Positions 43,811-52,693 are shown, counted from the first letter of the stretch. The stretch: 64,000 nt of DNA from Crocinitomicaceae bacterium (GCA_022447585.1 JAKVAR010000009.1:617133-681132), one strand, 5' to 3'. Numbers and translations: made by a program. The notes: generated from the sequence alone by a model not told the origin.

Positions 43811-43892
43811 AAATAAACAACAAATTTTACGAATTCATTTGTTACTTTCGTGTCAACTCGAATTACAACGGTAAACATAAAGAAAAACACAT

Positions 43893-44414
43893 ATGGAGAT
43901 TATCTTTCAATTAGCACTAATTATTGTTCCATCAGGAGCCGTTTTGATCACGGCCATTTTCTTTATGCGTAAAGCAGCAGATAAGGATATAAGAACAATT
44001 CAATTGGAACTAAAGAAAGAACGCCAAACCTTTTTCTTACCTAATCGTGTAGATGCATATCAAAGAGCAGTATTATTAATGGAAAGAATTCATCCAAATA
44101 GCTTAATCATGCGTCACAACAACCCTGGTTTACCAGCTGCAGCTTTACAAGTTCAATTACTTGAGGCAATTCGAAGTGAATATGAGCATAATATGGCTCA
44201 ACAAATTTTCGTTTCTAACGAAGCCTGGGAAATGGTTAAGAAAGCAAAAGATGAAACTACAAGAATTGTTCATCTAGCCGGACAGCAAATGGAAGCTACT
44301 TCTTTAGCTCTGGACCTATCCAATAAAATTTTTGAAATTGTTGGTGAAGTGGGAACACTTCCGACTGAAATTGCAGTTGATGTTTTAAAGAAAGAACTTC
44401 AAGGATTATTTTAA
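43893..44414 (+). CDS. membrane-anchored helical protein, unknown function
   Basis: A 173-residue protein with one N-terminal membrane segment (about 5-26), then a mostly helical cytoplasmic part. Conserved-looking segments are LPNRVDAYQRAVLLMERIHP and NAAWEMVK-like EAWEMVKKAKDETTRIVHLAG. I believe similar proteins are widespread in Bacteroidota as conserved hypotheticals, but I cannot name the family. The last 9 bp overlap the 3' end of the convergent S4-domain gene. Confidence 0.72.
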   Translation: MEIIFQLALIIVPSGAVLITAIFFMRKAADKDIRTIQLELKKERQTFFLPNRVDAYQRAVLLMERIHPNSLIMRHNNPGLPAAALQVQLLEAIRSEYEHNMAQQIFVSNEAWEMVKKAKDETTRIVHLAGQQMEATSLALDLSNKIFEIVGEVGTLPTEIAVDVLKKELQGLF

Positions 44415-44615
44415 GTTATAAACCTGATCTCGAATCTGAATCATCTCTCCTGCTCTTAATTTGGCGCGTCGTCTAAGCTCAACTTCTCCATCACGCATCA
44501 CCATTTCTGAATCAACAATCATTTTAGCATGTCCTCCAGTTTGGGCTAATCCAATTGCTTTTAGGAATTGCATTAGCTCAATGTAATCACCTTCAATCTT
44601 AAACTCTTCTTGCAT
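44406..44615 (-). CDS. small S4-domain RNA-binding protein
   Basis: A 69-residue protein consisting of a single S4 domain (LMQFLKAIGLAQTGGHAKMI, then VMRDGEVELRRRAKLRAGE), like YbcJ/YaaA-type proteins. It is expected to bind structured RNA in the cytoplasm. The start lies 17 bp inside the MeaB gene, so it is translationally coupled to MeaB, an odd pairing with no known functional link. Confidence 0.88.
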   Translation of the reverse strand: MQEEFKIEGDYIELMQFLKAIGLAQTGGHAKMIVDSEMVMRDGEVELRRRAKLRAGEMIQIRDQVYNLK

Positions 44616-45639
44616 TTATATAATTTTTATACAGCTCATCCGCCGCATGGAAAGAGGTCATCTCTCCGTTTATAACTTGTTGTTCTATATCTTTCAGCCT
44701 GACCATCATTTCTGCATCCATAAAGAAGTCACTAATGATCAGCTCCTTTAAAGTTTCAGACAACCATTTTTTATCTTGTTCTCGTCTGTTCTGCTGAAAA
44801 CTCCCATTTGAATTAACATGCGATCTAAAATCTTCGATGACATCCAGGACTTTGTCAATATTTGATTTCTCAACCGAGCTACATGTAAACACTTTTGGAA
44901 TCCAATTATTTCTATTGGCTGGAAATAAGTGCAGTGCATTCTTATACTCTCTGGCAGCCAACTTCGACTTCTGTTTATTATCACCATCTGCTTTTGTTAT
45001 TACAAGAGCATCGGCCATTTCCATAATGCCTTTCTTAATCCCCTGCAACTCATCACCAGCTCCTGACAACATGAGTAGCAAGAAAAAATCAACCATTGAT
45101 TTTACCACTGTTTCAGATTGCCCGACCCCCACGGTTTCAATAAGAATAAAATCATAACCAGCAGCTTCGCAAAGCAATATTGACTCTCTAGTTTTTCTTG
45201 CAACCCCTCCTAACGTATCTCCTGCTGGAGAAGGGCGAATAAACACATTATCCTCTGTGGACAATTCATTCATCCGTGTCTTATCACCCAAAATACTTCC
45301 TCTTGAAACTGAACTTGATGGATCCACAGCGAGAACAGCAACCTTATACCCCTTCCTAATCAGGAGCATACCAAAAGACTCAATAAAAGTACTTTTGCCT
45401 ACTCCAGGAACTCCCGTAATACCAATACGAATAGACTTGCCACTTAAAGGCAAGCATTTTTGTATTAACGCATTCGCTTCAGTTTGAGACTTTTCATTTT
45501 TACTCTCGATCAATGTAATCCCTGAACTTAAAGCACTGAGCATACCTTTTTTAATCCCTTCAAACAGCGAATCCGGATTCATACGCTGTCGCTGAATCTG
45601 CTTCTTTTTAATCCAATCTTCAATATTATTCTTAGCCAT
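44599..45639 (-). CDS. meaB: MeaB/ArgK G-protein chaperone of methylmalonyl-CoA mutase
   Basis: A 346-residue SIMIBI-class GTPase. P-loop GVPGVGKST, AVLAVDPSSSVSRGSILGDK (switch), ETVGVGQSE (G3) and TKAD (G4) are all intact. MeaB loads and protects the B12 cofactor of methylmalonyl-CoA mutase. No mutase gene is in this window, so the partner must be elsewhere. ATG 45639 (MAKNNIEDWIKKK) is chosen; upstream in-frame codons would add an unrelated stretch lying in the divergent spacer to crtI. Confidence 0.94.
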   Translation of the reverse strand: MAKNNIEDWIKKKQIQRQRMNPDSLFEGIKKGMLSALSSGITLIESKNEKSQTEANALIQKCLPLSGKSIRIGITGVPGVGKSTFIESFGMLLIRKGYKVAVLAVDPSSSVSRGSILGDKTRMNELSTEDNVFIRPSPAGDTLGGVARKTRESILLCEAAGYDFILIETVGVGQSETVVKSMVDFFLLLMLSGAGDELQGIKKGIMEMADALVITKADGDNKQKSKLAAREYKNALHLFPANRNNWIPKVFTCSSVEKSNIDKVLDVIEDFRSHVNSNGSFQQNRREQDKKWLSETLKELIISDFFMDAEMMVRLKDIEQQVINGEMTSFHAADELYKNYINARRV

Positions 45640-45736
45640 AAAATTAAGTCGGAGTAAAGATACATAACCGATATCAATTTCTTCTGATTTGATAAAAAGT
45701 TTAATGTTTACAATCAAAAGTTAAACAAAATGTCGC

Positions 45737-45744
45737 TATATTTA
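45737..45744 (+). promoter_or_regulatory. -7-like element of the carotenoid operon
   Basis: TATATTTA (7 of 8 to TAnnTTTG) ends 4 bp before the crtI ATG, implying an almost leaderless transcript. No TTG at consensus distance. Confidence 0.35.
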
Positions 45745-45748
45745 CGCT

Positions 45749-47212
45749 ATGAAAAAAATTGGAATGATAGGTGCTGGACTATCCAGTTTATACTCTGCCT
45801 GCTATTTAGCAAAAAAAGGACATCAAGTTATTGTTTACGACAAGAACAACATGCCTGGAGGAAGATCACAATTTTTTGAATCAGATGGTTTTACATTTGA
45901 CATGGGACCATCATGGTACTGGATGCCTGATGTTATAGACAGGATGTTTGATGAGCTTGGAGAAAAAAGGACTGATTACTTTAAAATTACACGCCTTAAC
46001 CCTGCTTATCAAGTTTTTTGGAATGATAGAACATCAACAAATATTCCATCGAATCATGAAGAATTAATCTCATTGTTTGACGCATTTGAAAAAGACGGTG
46101 GTAAGAAATTACAATCCTTTTTAGATGACGCAAAAGTGAAGTACGATATTGCGATGAGTTCTTTTGTTGAGAATCCAGGAATTAAGTTGAACGAACTGTT
46201 GAAATTCAGCATTCTCAAGGATGCTCTAAAACTGGATGTATTTAAATCAGTAGAAAAGGACGTTGAGAATAGGTTTAACTCACTAAAAGCTAGAGATATA
46301 TTAAATTTCCCGGTTTTATTTCTTGGAGAAAGACCTAGTAAGATTCCTGCAATGTATACACTCATGAACTATGCCGACCTCCAACTAGGCACATGGTATC
46401 CTGAAGGAGGAATGAATTCAATCGCTCAAGCATTGGAGAAAATTGCTAAAGATAATGGTGCTACCTTCCAATATGGCACTACAGTCGATGAAATTCAAGC
46501 CAAAAATGGAGCTGTTTCAGGTTTAAAGGTTAATGGAAAAATTGAAGAATTTGATCGTGTAATTGCTGGAGCGGATTACAATCATGTTGAACAACAGCTT
46601 TTACCAAAGCAATATCGACGCTATGATGAAAATTATTGGGATAAACGAAAAATGGCACCTAGTTCTTTAATCTTTTATATCGGTGTAAATAATAGGATTG
46701 CGAAACTCGAGCATCACAATTTGTTCTTTGATGAAAGACTAGAGGATCATGGTAAAGAAATTTATGATGATCCAAAATGGCCAACTAAACCTTTATTTTA
46801 CGTTAGTGCAACTTCAAAGACAGATCAAAATGTTGCACCCGAAGGATGCGAAAATCTTATGATTCTTATTCCTCTGGCAACTGAGTTAGATGACACTGAT
46901 GAAATGCGCGAAAAATATTTTAACATTATCATGGAAAGAATGGAAATGCATTGTGACCAAGACATTAGAAAACATGTGATTTACAATAACTCATTTTGCA
47001 TCAACGACTTTAAAACAGAGTACAATTCATACAAAGGAAACGCTTATGGATTGGCAAATACATTAAGGCAAACAGCTAATTTAAAACCTAAAATTAAATC
47101 TAAGCTTGAGAATTTATATTTTTGTGGTCAACTAACTGTTCCGGGGCCTGGAATTCCTCCAGCGCTAATTTCTGGAAAAATTGCAGCAAAACAACTAATC
47201 ACAGAGTTATGA
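45749..47212 (+). CDS. crtI: phytoene desaturase
   Basis: A 487-residue FAD-dependent carotene desaturase converting phytoene to lycopene. The FAD motif is GMIGAGLSSLYSACYLAKKG, then VYDKNNMPGGRSQFF and FDMGPSWYWMPDV. The C-terminal CrtI signature is NLYFCGQLTVPGPGIPPALI. Length is standard (about 490). It opens a seven-gene operon, and its TGA stop overlaps the crtB ATG. Membrane-associated enzyme. Confidence 0.97.
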   Translation: MKKIGMIGAGLSSLYSACYLAKKGHQVIVYDKNNMPGGRSQFFESDGFTFDMGPSWYWMPDVIDRMFDELGEKRTDYFKITRLNPAYQVFWNDRTSTNIPSNHEELISLFDAFEKDGGKKLQSFLDDAKVKYDIAMSSFVENPGIKLNELLKFSILKDALKLDVFKSVEKDVENRFNSLKARDILNFPVLFLGERPSKIPAMYTLMNYADLQLGTWYPEGGMNSIAQALEKIAKDNGATFQYGTTVDEIQAKNGAVSGLKVNGKIEEFDRVIAGADYNHVEQQLLPKQYRRYDENYWDKRKMAPSSLIFYIGVNNRIAKLEHHNLFFDERLEDHGKEIYDDPKWPTKPLFYVSATSKTDQNVAPEGCENLMILIPLATELDDTDEMREKYFNIIMERMEMHCDQDIRKHVIYNNSFCINDFKTEYNSYKGNAYGLANTLRQTANLKPKIKSKLENLYFCGQLTVPGPGIPPALISGKIAAKQLITEL

Positions 47213-48045
47213 AACACCTCTTCGATGAGTATTCAGAAGTAGCATCTAAACTTGTTACTAAACGATACAGTACCTCTTTTTATGCAGGTGTTAAATGCCT
47301 TGGGAAAGATTTAAGGGCGGACGTTCACAACATTTACGGCTTTGTCCGATTTGCAGATGAAATTGTAGACTCATTTCATGATTACAACAAAGAAGAGTTA
47401 TTCAATGAATTTAAATCAAATACCTACTCTTCCATCGAAAGAGGAATATCGCTTAACCCAATATTAAACTCTTTTCAAGCAACAGTTAATAAATTCAATA
47501 TCGATATTCAATTGATTGACCAGTTTCTACATAGTATGGAAATGGATCTATCAAAAATTGAATATAACGAAGCGAAATACGACGAATACATCCTAGGATC
47601 TGCGGAAGTTGTTGGTCTTATGTGTCTCAAAGTATTTGTGCAAGGTGATGAAGAAGAGTATGAAAAATTAAAGCCAAGTGCGATGACGCTTGGGTCTGCA
47701 TTTCAGAAGATTAATTTTTTAAGAGATATCAAAGATGACATCAATAATTTAGGAAGAGTTTATTTCCCTAATGTTGATTCTGATCAGTTTAGTGATGAGG
47801 ATAAAAAAATCATTGAGGTAGAAATTCAAAAAGAATTTGACGAAGCTCTACTTGGCATAAAAATGCTACCTAAACCAGCTAGATTTGGAGTTTTCCTTAG
47901 CTATTCTTACTACGAAAAGTTACTTCAAAAAATTAAAGGGAAATCTGCTTCAGGCATTTTAAAAGAGCGCGTAAGAATACCAGGTTACAGAAAACTGATC
48001 ATCTTCTACATCTCTTACTTTAAGAACATATTTAATTTAATATAG
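47209..48045 (+). CDS. crtB: phytoene synthase
   Basis: A 278-residue squalene/phytoene synthase condensing two geranylgeranyl diphosphates. Both aspartate-rich motifs are present: FVRFADEIVDSFHD and FLRDIKDDINNLGRVYFP. The true ATG is 47209, overlapping the crtI stop as ATGA; in-frame codons further upstream lie inside crtI and are rejected. No crtE (GGPP synthase) is found here, so the substrate comes from elsewhere. idi follows 3 bp later. Confidence 0.97.
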   Translation: MKHLFDEYSEVASKLVTKRYSTSFYAGVKCLGKDLRADVHNIYGFVRFADEIVDSFHDYNKEELFNEFKSNTYSSIERGISLNPILNSFQATVNKFNIDIQLIDQFLHSMEMDLSKIEYNEAKYDEYILGSAEVVGLMCLKVFVQGDEEEYEKLKPSAMTLGSAFQKINFLRDIKDDINNLGRVYFPNVDSDQFSDEDKKIIEVEIQKEFDEALLGIKMLPKPARFGVFLSYSYYEKLLQKIKGKSASGILKERVRIPGYRKLIIFYISYFKNIFNLI

Positions 48046-48048
48046 GTG

Positions 48049-48558
48049 ATGGAAGAAGTAATCCTAGTTAATGAACAAGATGAAGTTCTTGGAACGATGG
48101 AGAAACTTCAAGCGCACGAAAAAGGTGCTCTACATCGTGCTATATCAGTTTTTATATTTAATTCAAACAATGAACTACTTCTTCAAAGAAGAGCTACGCA
48201 TAAATACCACTCAGGAGGACTATGGAGCAATACCTGTTGCAGTCACCCTAGACTTAATGAAAAAACCGTAGATGCCGCCCATCGAAGGTTGGCTGAAGAA
48301 ATGGGAATGAAGTCTGAACTTGAATTTAAATTTCGCTTCCAGTACAAATCAGACATGCCAAATGGACTTATAGAGAATGAAGTTGATCATATTTTCTTTG
48401 GTTACTCTGATGAATTACCATTAATGAACTTAGATGAAGTTGATCAATTTCAATATATCTCTTTGAATAAACTTAAAATTGACATATTAAACTCACCAAA
48501 CAATTACACCTCTTGGTTTTTAAAACTCATCGATCGTGTAGAAATTGAAATGACCTAG
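48049..48558 (+). CDS. idi: isopentenyl-diphosphate delta-isomerase, type 1
   Basis: A 169-residue Nudix-like isomerase interconverting IPP and DMAPP. The catalytic Cys lies in WSNTCCSHPRLNE, and Glu in GLIENEVDHIFFG. Also visible are LLQRRATHKYHSGG and RRLAEEMGM (Nudix-like helix). The start is ATG 48049; the GTG one codon upstream is rejected. Placement inside the crt operon ties precursor supply to pigment synthesis. Confidence 0.96.
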   Translation: MEEVILVNEQDEVLGTMEKLQAHEKGALHRAISVFIFNSNNELLLQRRATHKYHSGGLWSNTCCSHPRLNEKTVDAAHRRLAEEMGMKSELEFKFRFQYKSDMPNGLIENEVDHIFFGYSDELPLMNLDEVDQFQYISLNKLKIDILNSPNNYTSWFLKLIDRVEIEMT

Positions 48559-48561
48559 CTT

Positions 48562-49188
48562 ATGGAAAAACTTACAAAATTTAATATTAGTTTAGCAATC
48601 TTAATTTTGTTTCACGTCATTGGAGTTTTTATCTTCAAGTTCAATCCAAGCGCAGTTTCATTATCTTATCTTACTATTTTACTTTGTGGAATAATCGTAT
48701 TTTTAGGAGAAGAAAACAAAAGAAAGGCATTAATTGCATATACAATAATCTTCATAGTTGGATATCTTATTGAATATATTGGCGTAACAACAGGTCTTCT
48801 TTTTGGGGCATATAGTTACGGAAATTCAATTGGTTATAAACTCATGGGGATCCCCTTGATCATGGGAGTGAATTGGATTGCTATTGTTGTCTCTAGCGTT
48901 TCGGTAATAAAAAAAATAGGTCTAAGTAATAATACATTCGTAATTGCGTTTTTATCTGCTTTGCTTTGTACTTTAATGGATTTTATAATTGAACCAGTTG
49001 CTATAAAGTTTGATTTCTGGTCATGGGAAGAAATTACAATTCCAATCTCTAATTATGTTGATTGGTTCATTTTCAGTCTTATCTTTGCATATATCTACAC
49101 AGCGTTGAAGCTTTCTACAAATAAAATAGCTGTTTTTCTATTCTTTATATGGATTGCTTTCTTCTCGATAATTAAATTGTTAGAATGA
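48562..49188 (+). CDS. cruF: carotenoid 1,2-hydratase, CruF type
   Basis: A 208-residue membrane protein with about six membrane segments. The segments GYLIEYIGVTTGLLFGAYSY and GIPLIMGVNWIAIV are characteristic of the CruF/DUF422 carotenoid biosynthesis family. CruF hydrates the open psi-end of gamma-carotene-type pigments to the 1'-hydroxy form. It starts 3 bp after idi, and its stop overlaps crtZ (ATGA). The family call is good; the exact substrate is inferred. Confidence 0.87.
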   Translation: MEKLTKFNISLAILILFHVIGVFIFKFNPSAVSLSYLTILLCGIIVFLGEENKRKALIAYTIIFIVGYLIEYIGVTTGLLFGAYSYGNSIGYKLMGIPLIMGVNWIAIVVSSVSVIKKIGLSNNTFVIAFLSALLCTLMDFIIEPVAIKFDFWSWEEITIPISNYVDWFIFSLIFAYIYTALKLSTNKIAVFLFFIWIAFFSIIKLLE

Positions 49189-49619
49189 TATTTTTTATTG
49201 GATTCTTTGCTGCTTTTATAGGTATGGAGCTTATCGCTTGGTCTGCTCATAAATACCTTATGCATGGAATTCTATGGAAAGTCCATTTAGATCACCATCA
49301 ACCAACAGGAAAATTTTTTCAGAAAAACGATCGATTCTTTTTAATTTTCGCATTACCTTCTTGGCAATGCATAATGCTAGGTTTCATATTCGGAAGTGTA
49401 CTTTCCATAGGAATAGGTTTTGGAATCGCATTGTATGGAATCTGCTATTTTTTAATTCACGAAGTTCTAATTCACAGAAGATTCAATTGGTTAGATAATT
49501 TCGATAATAAATATTTTACTGCGGTAAAACGTGCACATCGTGTGCATCATGAGAAACGAGAAAAAGAAGATGGGGAATGCTTCGGATTATTGTATGTTCC
49601 TAAAAAATACTGGAAATGA
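49185..49619 (+). CDS. crtZ: beta-carotene 3-hydroxylase
   Basis: A 144-residue di-iron membrane hydroxylase of the fatty-acid-hydroxylase superfamily that adds the 3-hydroxyl to beta-ionone rings. All four His motifs are present: HKYLMH (HX4H), HLDHH (HX2HH), HEVLIH (HX4H) and HRVHH (HX2HH). Four membrane segments. It overlaps both neighbours by 4 bp (ATGA). Confidence 0.96.
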   Translation: MIFFIGFFAAFIGMELIAWSAHKYLMHGILWKVHLDHHQPTGKFFQKNDRFFLIFALPSWQCIMLGFIFGSVLSIGIGFGIALYGICYFLIHEVLIHRRFNWLDNFDNKYFTAVKRAHRVHHEKREKEDGECFGLLYVPKKYWK

Positions 49620-50299
49620 CACATTGGTTTTATTTAGCTTTAGACATAGGAACCTTCCTCTGTCCATTATGTTTGAGCTTCGATAGTAACGTTGCATACA
49701 GAAAGTCTTGGATTAGTGCTTTTTTAGCAAGTCTTATTATTGCTGTACCTTTTCTAATTTGGGATGTAATTTTCACTGAAAATGGTTTTTGGGGATTTAA
49801 TCCAGAATTCATTAGTGGTATTTACATTTTCAACTTACCCCTAGAAGAAGTTCTATTCTTTATTCTCATTCCCTTTGCTTGCACTTTCATTTATGAGGTT
49901 TGTAAGCATTTTTTCCGAAACTGGAATGTTTCTGCATTAAATAGAATCTTCTTTTTATTTATCCCTTTATACGCTTTAACACTCGTACTTATTGATGATT
50001 ACGGTTATTATACGCTGTCCGTTGTAATTTCTTCAAGCTTAGTTCTATTTTGGTTGTTATCTAATCCAACTTATAGATTTGCTCCCCTTGCCTTTATCAT
50101 AAGCATAATACCTTTTCTAATTGTAAATGGAGCACTCACAGGGTCGTTTACTGATGAGCCTGTTGTATGGTATAGTGAAGCTCAAAAGATTAGTTACAGA
50201 ATCTTTACTATTCCCATGGAGGATATTCTATATAGCTTCACTATGGTTGTTGGAAACATCATTGTTTTTGAAAAACTCAAAGCGAAAATTAAAATATGA
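49616..50299 (+). CDS. heterodimer-type lycopene cyclase, fused c and d domains (CrtYcd)
   Basis: A 227-residue membrane protein with about seven segments and two lycopene-cyclase domains, as seen by the paired motifs NLPLEEVLFFILIP (first half) and IPMEDILYSFTMVV (second half). It should cyclise one or both psi-ends of lycopene to beta-ionone rings. In Actinobacteria these domains are separate proteins; fusion is usual in Bacteroidota. With CruF present, cyclisation of one end only is expected. It overlaps crtZ and the next gene by 4 bp each. Confidence 0.92.
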   Translation: MTHWFYLALDIGTFLCPLCLSFDSNVAYRKSWISAFLASLIIAVPFLIWDVIFTENGFWGFNPEFISGIYIFNLPLEEVLFFILIPFACTFIYEVCKHFFRNWNVSALNRIFFLFIPLYALTLVLIDDYGYYTLSVVISSSLVLFWLLSNPTYRFAPLAFIISIIPFLIVNGALTGSFTDEPVVWYSEAQKISYRIFTIPMEDILYSFTMVVGNIIVFEKLKAKIKI

Positions 50300-50793
50300 A
50301 ACGTATTGGACTATTGTCGGATACGCATGGTTATGTAGACCCAAAAATATATGATCACTTCAAGGATGTTGATGAAATTTGGCATGCTGGTGATATCGGA
50401 AAAATTTCAGTAATTGATGAACTCAAAGCCTTCAAACCTTTCAAAGGAGTTTATGGAAACATCGATGGAGCTGAAATACGATCTGAATACGACGAATTTT
50501 GTCGTTTTAAATGTGAGGAAGTTGAAGTTCTTATCACGCATATAGGAGGAAAACCAGGAAAATATTATAGAAGCGCACAAGACGAATTAGATCGTAGTGC
50601 TCCTAAATTATTTATTTGCGGTCATTCACATATACTCTTGGTTAAGATGGACCCAAATTATAATATGTTATGGATGAATCCTGGCGCATGTGGATATAAA
50701 GGATTTCATCAAGTAAAAACTCTGCTGAGATTTTCGATTACAAAAGACAAAATTCACGACTTGGAAGTAATTGAATTAGGAAAAAGGACTTAA
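50296..50793 (+). CDS. YfcE/MJ0936-type metallophosphoesterase
   Basis: A 165-residue calcineurin-like phosphodiesterase. Metal-ligand motifs are LLSDTHGY (DxH), HAGDIG (GDxG), VYGNIDG (GNxD), ITHIGG (H) and CGHSH (GHxH), all intact. Activity is expected on a cyclic-nucleotide or phosphodiester substrate; unknown. Its start overlaps the cyclase stop as ATGA, so it is the last gene of the carotenoid operon, with no obvious role in the pigment pathway. Confidence 0.92.
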   Translation: MKRIGLLSDTHGYVDPKIYDHFKDVDEIWHAGDIGKISVIDELKAFKPFKGVYGNIDGAEIRSEYDEFCRFKCEEVEVLITHIGGKPGKYYRSAQDELDRSAPKLFICGHSHILLVKMDPNYNMLWMNPGACGYKGFHQVKTLLRFSITKDKIHDLEVIELGKRT

Positions 50794-50825
50794 AATAAAA
50801 TTTTTGGATTTACTTTGCGTTACTG

Positions 50826-51866
50826 ATGTACATGAAAACAATTCTTCTCGGTTTATATACTCTAATAGGACTTTGTTTATCGGCACAAACCGGTGGAACA
50901 AACTCCTTCCCTATGCTAGACTTGACCTACAGTGCGCGATCAGCAGGTCTCGGGGGCAACTTTATTTCAGTTCGTGATTACGACGTAAACATGGCCATTG
51001 CCAATCCATCTTTAGCCAATTCTAAAATGAACAAACAAATTAGCTTCAATACGGCTTTACTTTCTGGGGCGGTTAATTACGGCGCACTTGGTTATGGTTA
51101 TGACGTTAAAAATATTGGAACTCTTGCATCTTATATCAAGTATGTAGCGTATGGTAAATTCGATAGAACAAATGTTAATGGTACAACAGACGGAACCTTT
51201 TCTCCTTTTGAAATGATTGCAGGAACTTCGATTGGTAGAGAGTTAAATCCAAGAATATCTATTGGAGCTTCAGTTAACTTATTATATTCTCAATTGGAGA
51301 CTTACAATTCTTTTGGTGCTTCGGTAGATTTCGCTGGAACTTACCATCATGAAGATAAAGGAATTTTAGTAACAATTTTAGCAAAAAATATAGGCTATCA
51401 ATTTGATACTTACGTGCAGGGAAACAGAAAGCCGCTGCCAACCGAAATTCAAGCTGCTCTTTCCTATAAAGTAAAACATGCTCCTTTTAGATTTACCTTA
51501 TTGGGACATCATTTAAATAAATGGGATTTAACTTATAATGACCCTAATTTAGAGCCTACAATAGACCAATTAACGGGAGATACTATTCCTGTTCCAACAA
51601 CTGGTTTTTTCGAGAAGCTTGGTCGTCACTTTTCGTATCAATTAGAAGTTTTGGTTTCAAAAAACATCGATTTAAGGTTAGGATTCGATTATCAACGCAG
51701 AAAAGAACTTGCCTTAGAAAGTAGACCTGGTATTTCAGGATTTTCTTGTGGTCTTGGCCTTCATTTCGACAAGTTTAGTTTAGACTATGGTTTTATGGTG
51801 TATTCTAGGTCAGGTTTTAACAATATGCTATCCTTATCTACAGACCTTTCCAAATGGAGGAAGTAA
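50826..51866 (+). CDS. porQ: type IX secretion system protein PorQ
   Basis: A 346-residue outer-membrane beta-barrel of the PorV/PorQ (FadL-like) group. A signal peptide ends CLSAQ. SFPMLDLTYSARSAGLGGN near the start and FRFTLLGHHLNKWDLTYNDP late are close to the PorQ pattern. PorQ belongs to the attachment complex that links T9SS cargo to lipopolysaccharide. Start ATG 50826 or 50832 (MKTILL); the latter gives the cleaner signal peptide. It is followed by cmk, a gene pair I have seen as conserved in Bacteroidota. Confidence 0.92.
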   Translation: MYMKTILLGLYTLIGLCLSAQTGGTNSFPMLDLTYSARSAGLGGNFISVRDYDVNMAIANPSLANSKMNKQISFNTALLSGAVNYGALGYGYDVKNIGTLASYIKYVAYGKFDRTNVNGTTDGTFSPFEMIAGTSIGRELNPRISIGASVNLLYSQLETYNSFGASVDFAGTYHHEDKGILVTILAKNIGYQFDTYVQGNRKPLPTEIQAALSYKVKHAPFRFTLLGHHLNKWDLTYNDPNLEPTIDQLTGDTIPVPTTGFFEKLGRHFSYQLEVLVSKNIDLRLGFDYQRRKELALESRPGISGFSCGLGLHFDKFSLDYGFMVYSRSGFNNMLSLSTDLSKWRK

Positions 51867-51900
51867 CCCCTTCATCTAACTTTACTCTTTAAATATTATT

Positions 51901-51908
51901 TATCTTTG
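51901..51908 (+). promoter_or_regulatory. -7 element of cmk
   Basis: TATCTTTG, a full -7 match, ends 6 bp before ATG 51915, so the transcript would have a leader of only about 3 nt. No TTG at the ideal distance. Confidence 0.45.
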
Positions 51909-51914
51909 TTGTTC

Positions 51915-52610
51915 ATGGAAACAAACAAAATAACAATTGCGATTGACGGCTATTCATCATGCGGAAAAAGTACGCTTGCAAAAGAACTTGCCAGATCGTT
52001 AGATTATGTTTTCATCGATTCTGGAGCAATGTATAGAGCCGTTACTTTATATGCCCTAAATACAAATTGTATTATTAAAGGCGAAGTTGACGAAAAATCC
52101 CTGATCGAAGCTTTAAATGATATTGATCTTCAATTCGAATTGAACCCAAGAACAAAAACTCCTGAAATTATTCTTAATGGATTAAATGCTGAAGGTCAAA
52201 TACGTACCCCTCGAGTTGCTGAAGTCGTTTCTAAAGTTGCTACAATAAAAGAGGTAAGAGAAAAATTAGTTTTTGAGCAACGCAAAATGGGTTCCCAAGG
52301 AGGAATCGTTATGGATGGTCGTGACATTGGCTCTGTTGTATTTCCAAATGCTGAATTGAAATTATTCATAACGGCCTCAAATGAAATTAGAATTGATAGA
52401 AGGTATAAGGAATTACTGCGTAAAGGAATTGAAACAACCCGAGAAGAAGTAAAAAATAACCTGGAGCAACGTGATTTCATTGACAGCACGCGAGAGGAAA
52501 GCCCCTTAATTCAAACGGAAGATGCAATTGTTTTAGATAATTCAGAATTGAATCGTGAAGAACAATTGGCCAAAGCGCTTCAATTAGTTAATGATTTAAT
52601 AAATGTTTAG
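51915..52610 (+). CDS. cmk: cytidylate kinase
   Basis: A 231-residue (d)CMP kinase. P-loop GYSSCGKST, DSGAMYRAVTLYAL, GRDIGSVVFPNAELKLFITA and RRYKELLRKG are the cmk motifs. Start ATG 51915 (METNKI); a TTG three codons upstream overlaps the promoter and is rejected. Nucleotide metabolism, cytoplasmic. Confidence 0.97.
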   Translation: METNKITIAIDGYSSCGKSTLAKELARSLDYVFIDSGAMYRAVTLYALNTNCIIKGEVDEKSLIEALNDIDLQFELNPRTKTPEIILNGLNAEGQIRTPRVAEVVSKVATIKEVREKLVFEQRKMGSQGGIVMDGRDIGSVVFPNAELKLFITASNEIRIDRRYKELLRKGIETTREEVKNNLEQRDFIDSTREESPLIQTEDAIVLDNSELNREEQLAKALQLVNDLINV

Positions 52611-52693
52611 TAAATTTTAGAAATAAAACACAAATAGCTAAAATTAACATTAATAGGATTTTTTTCACTAAATTGCAGTCATATTGAAAAATT

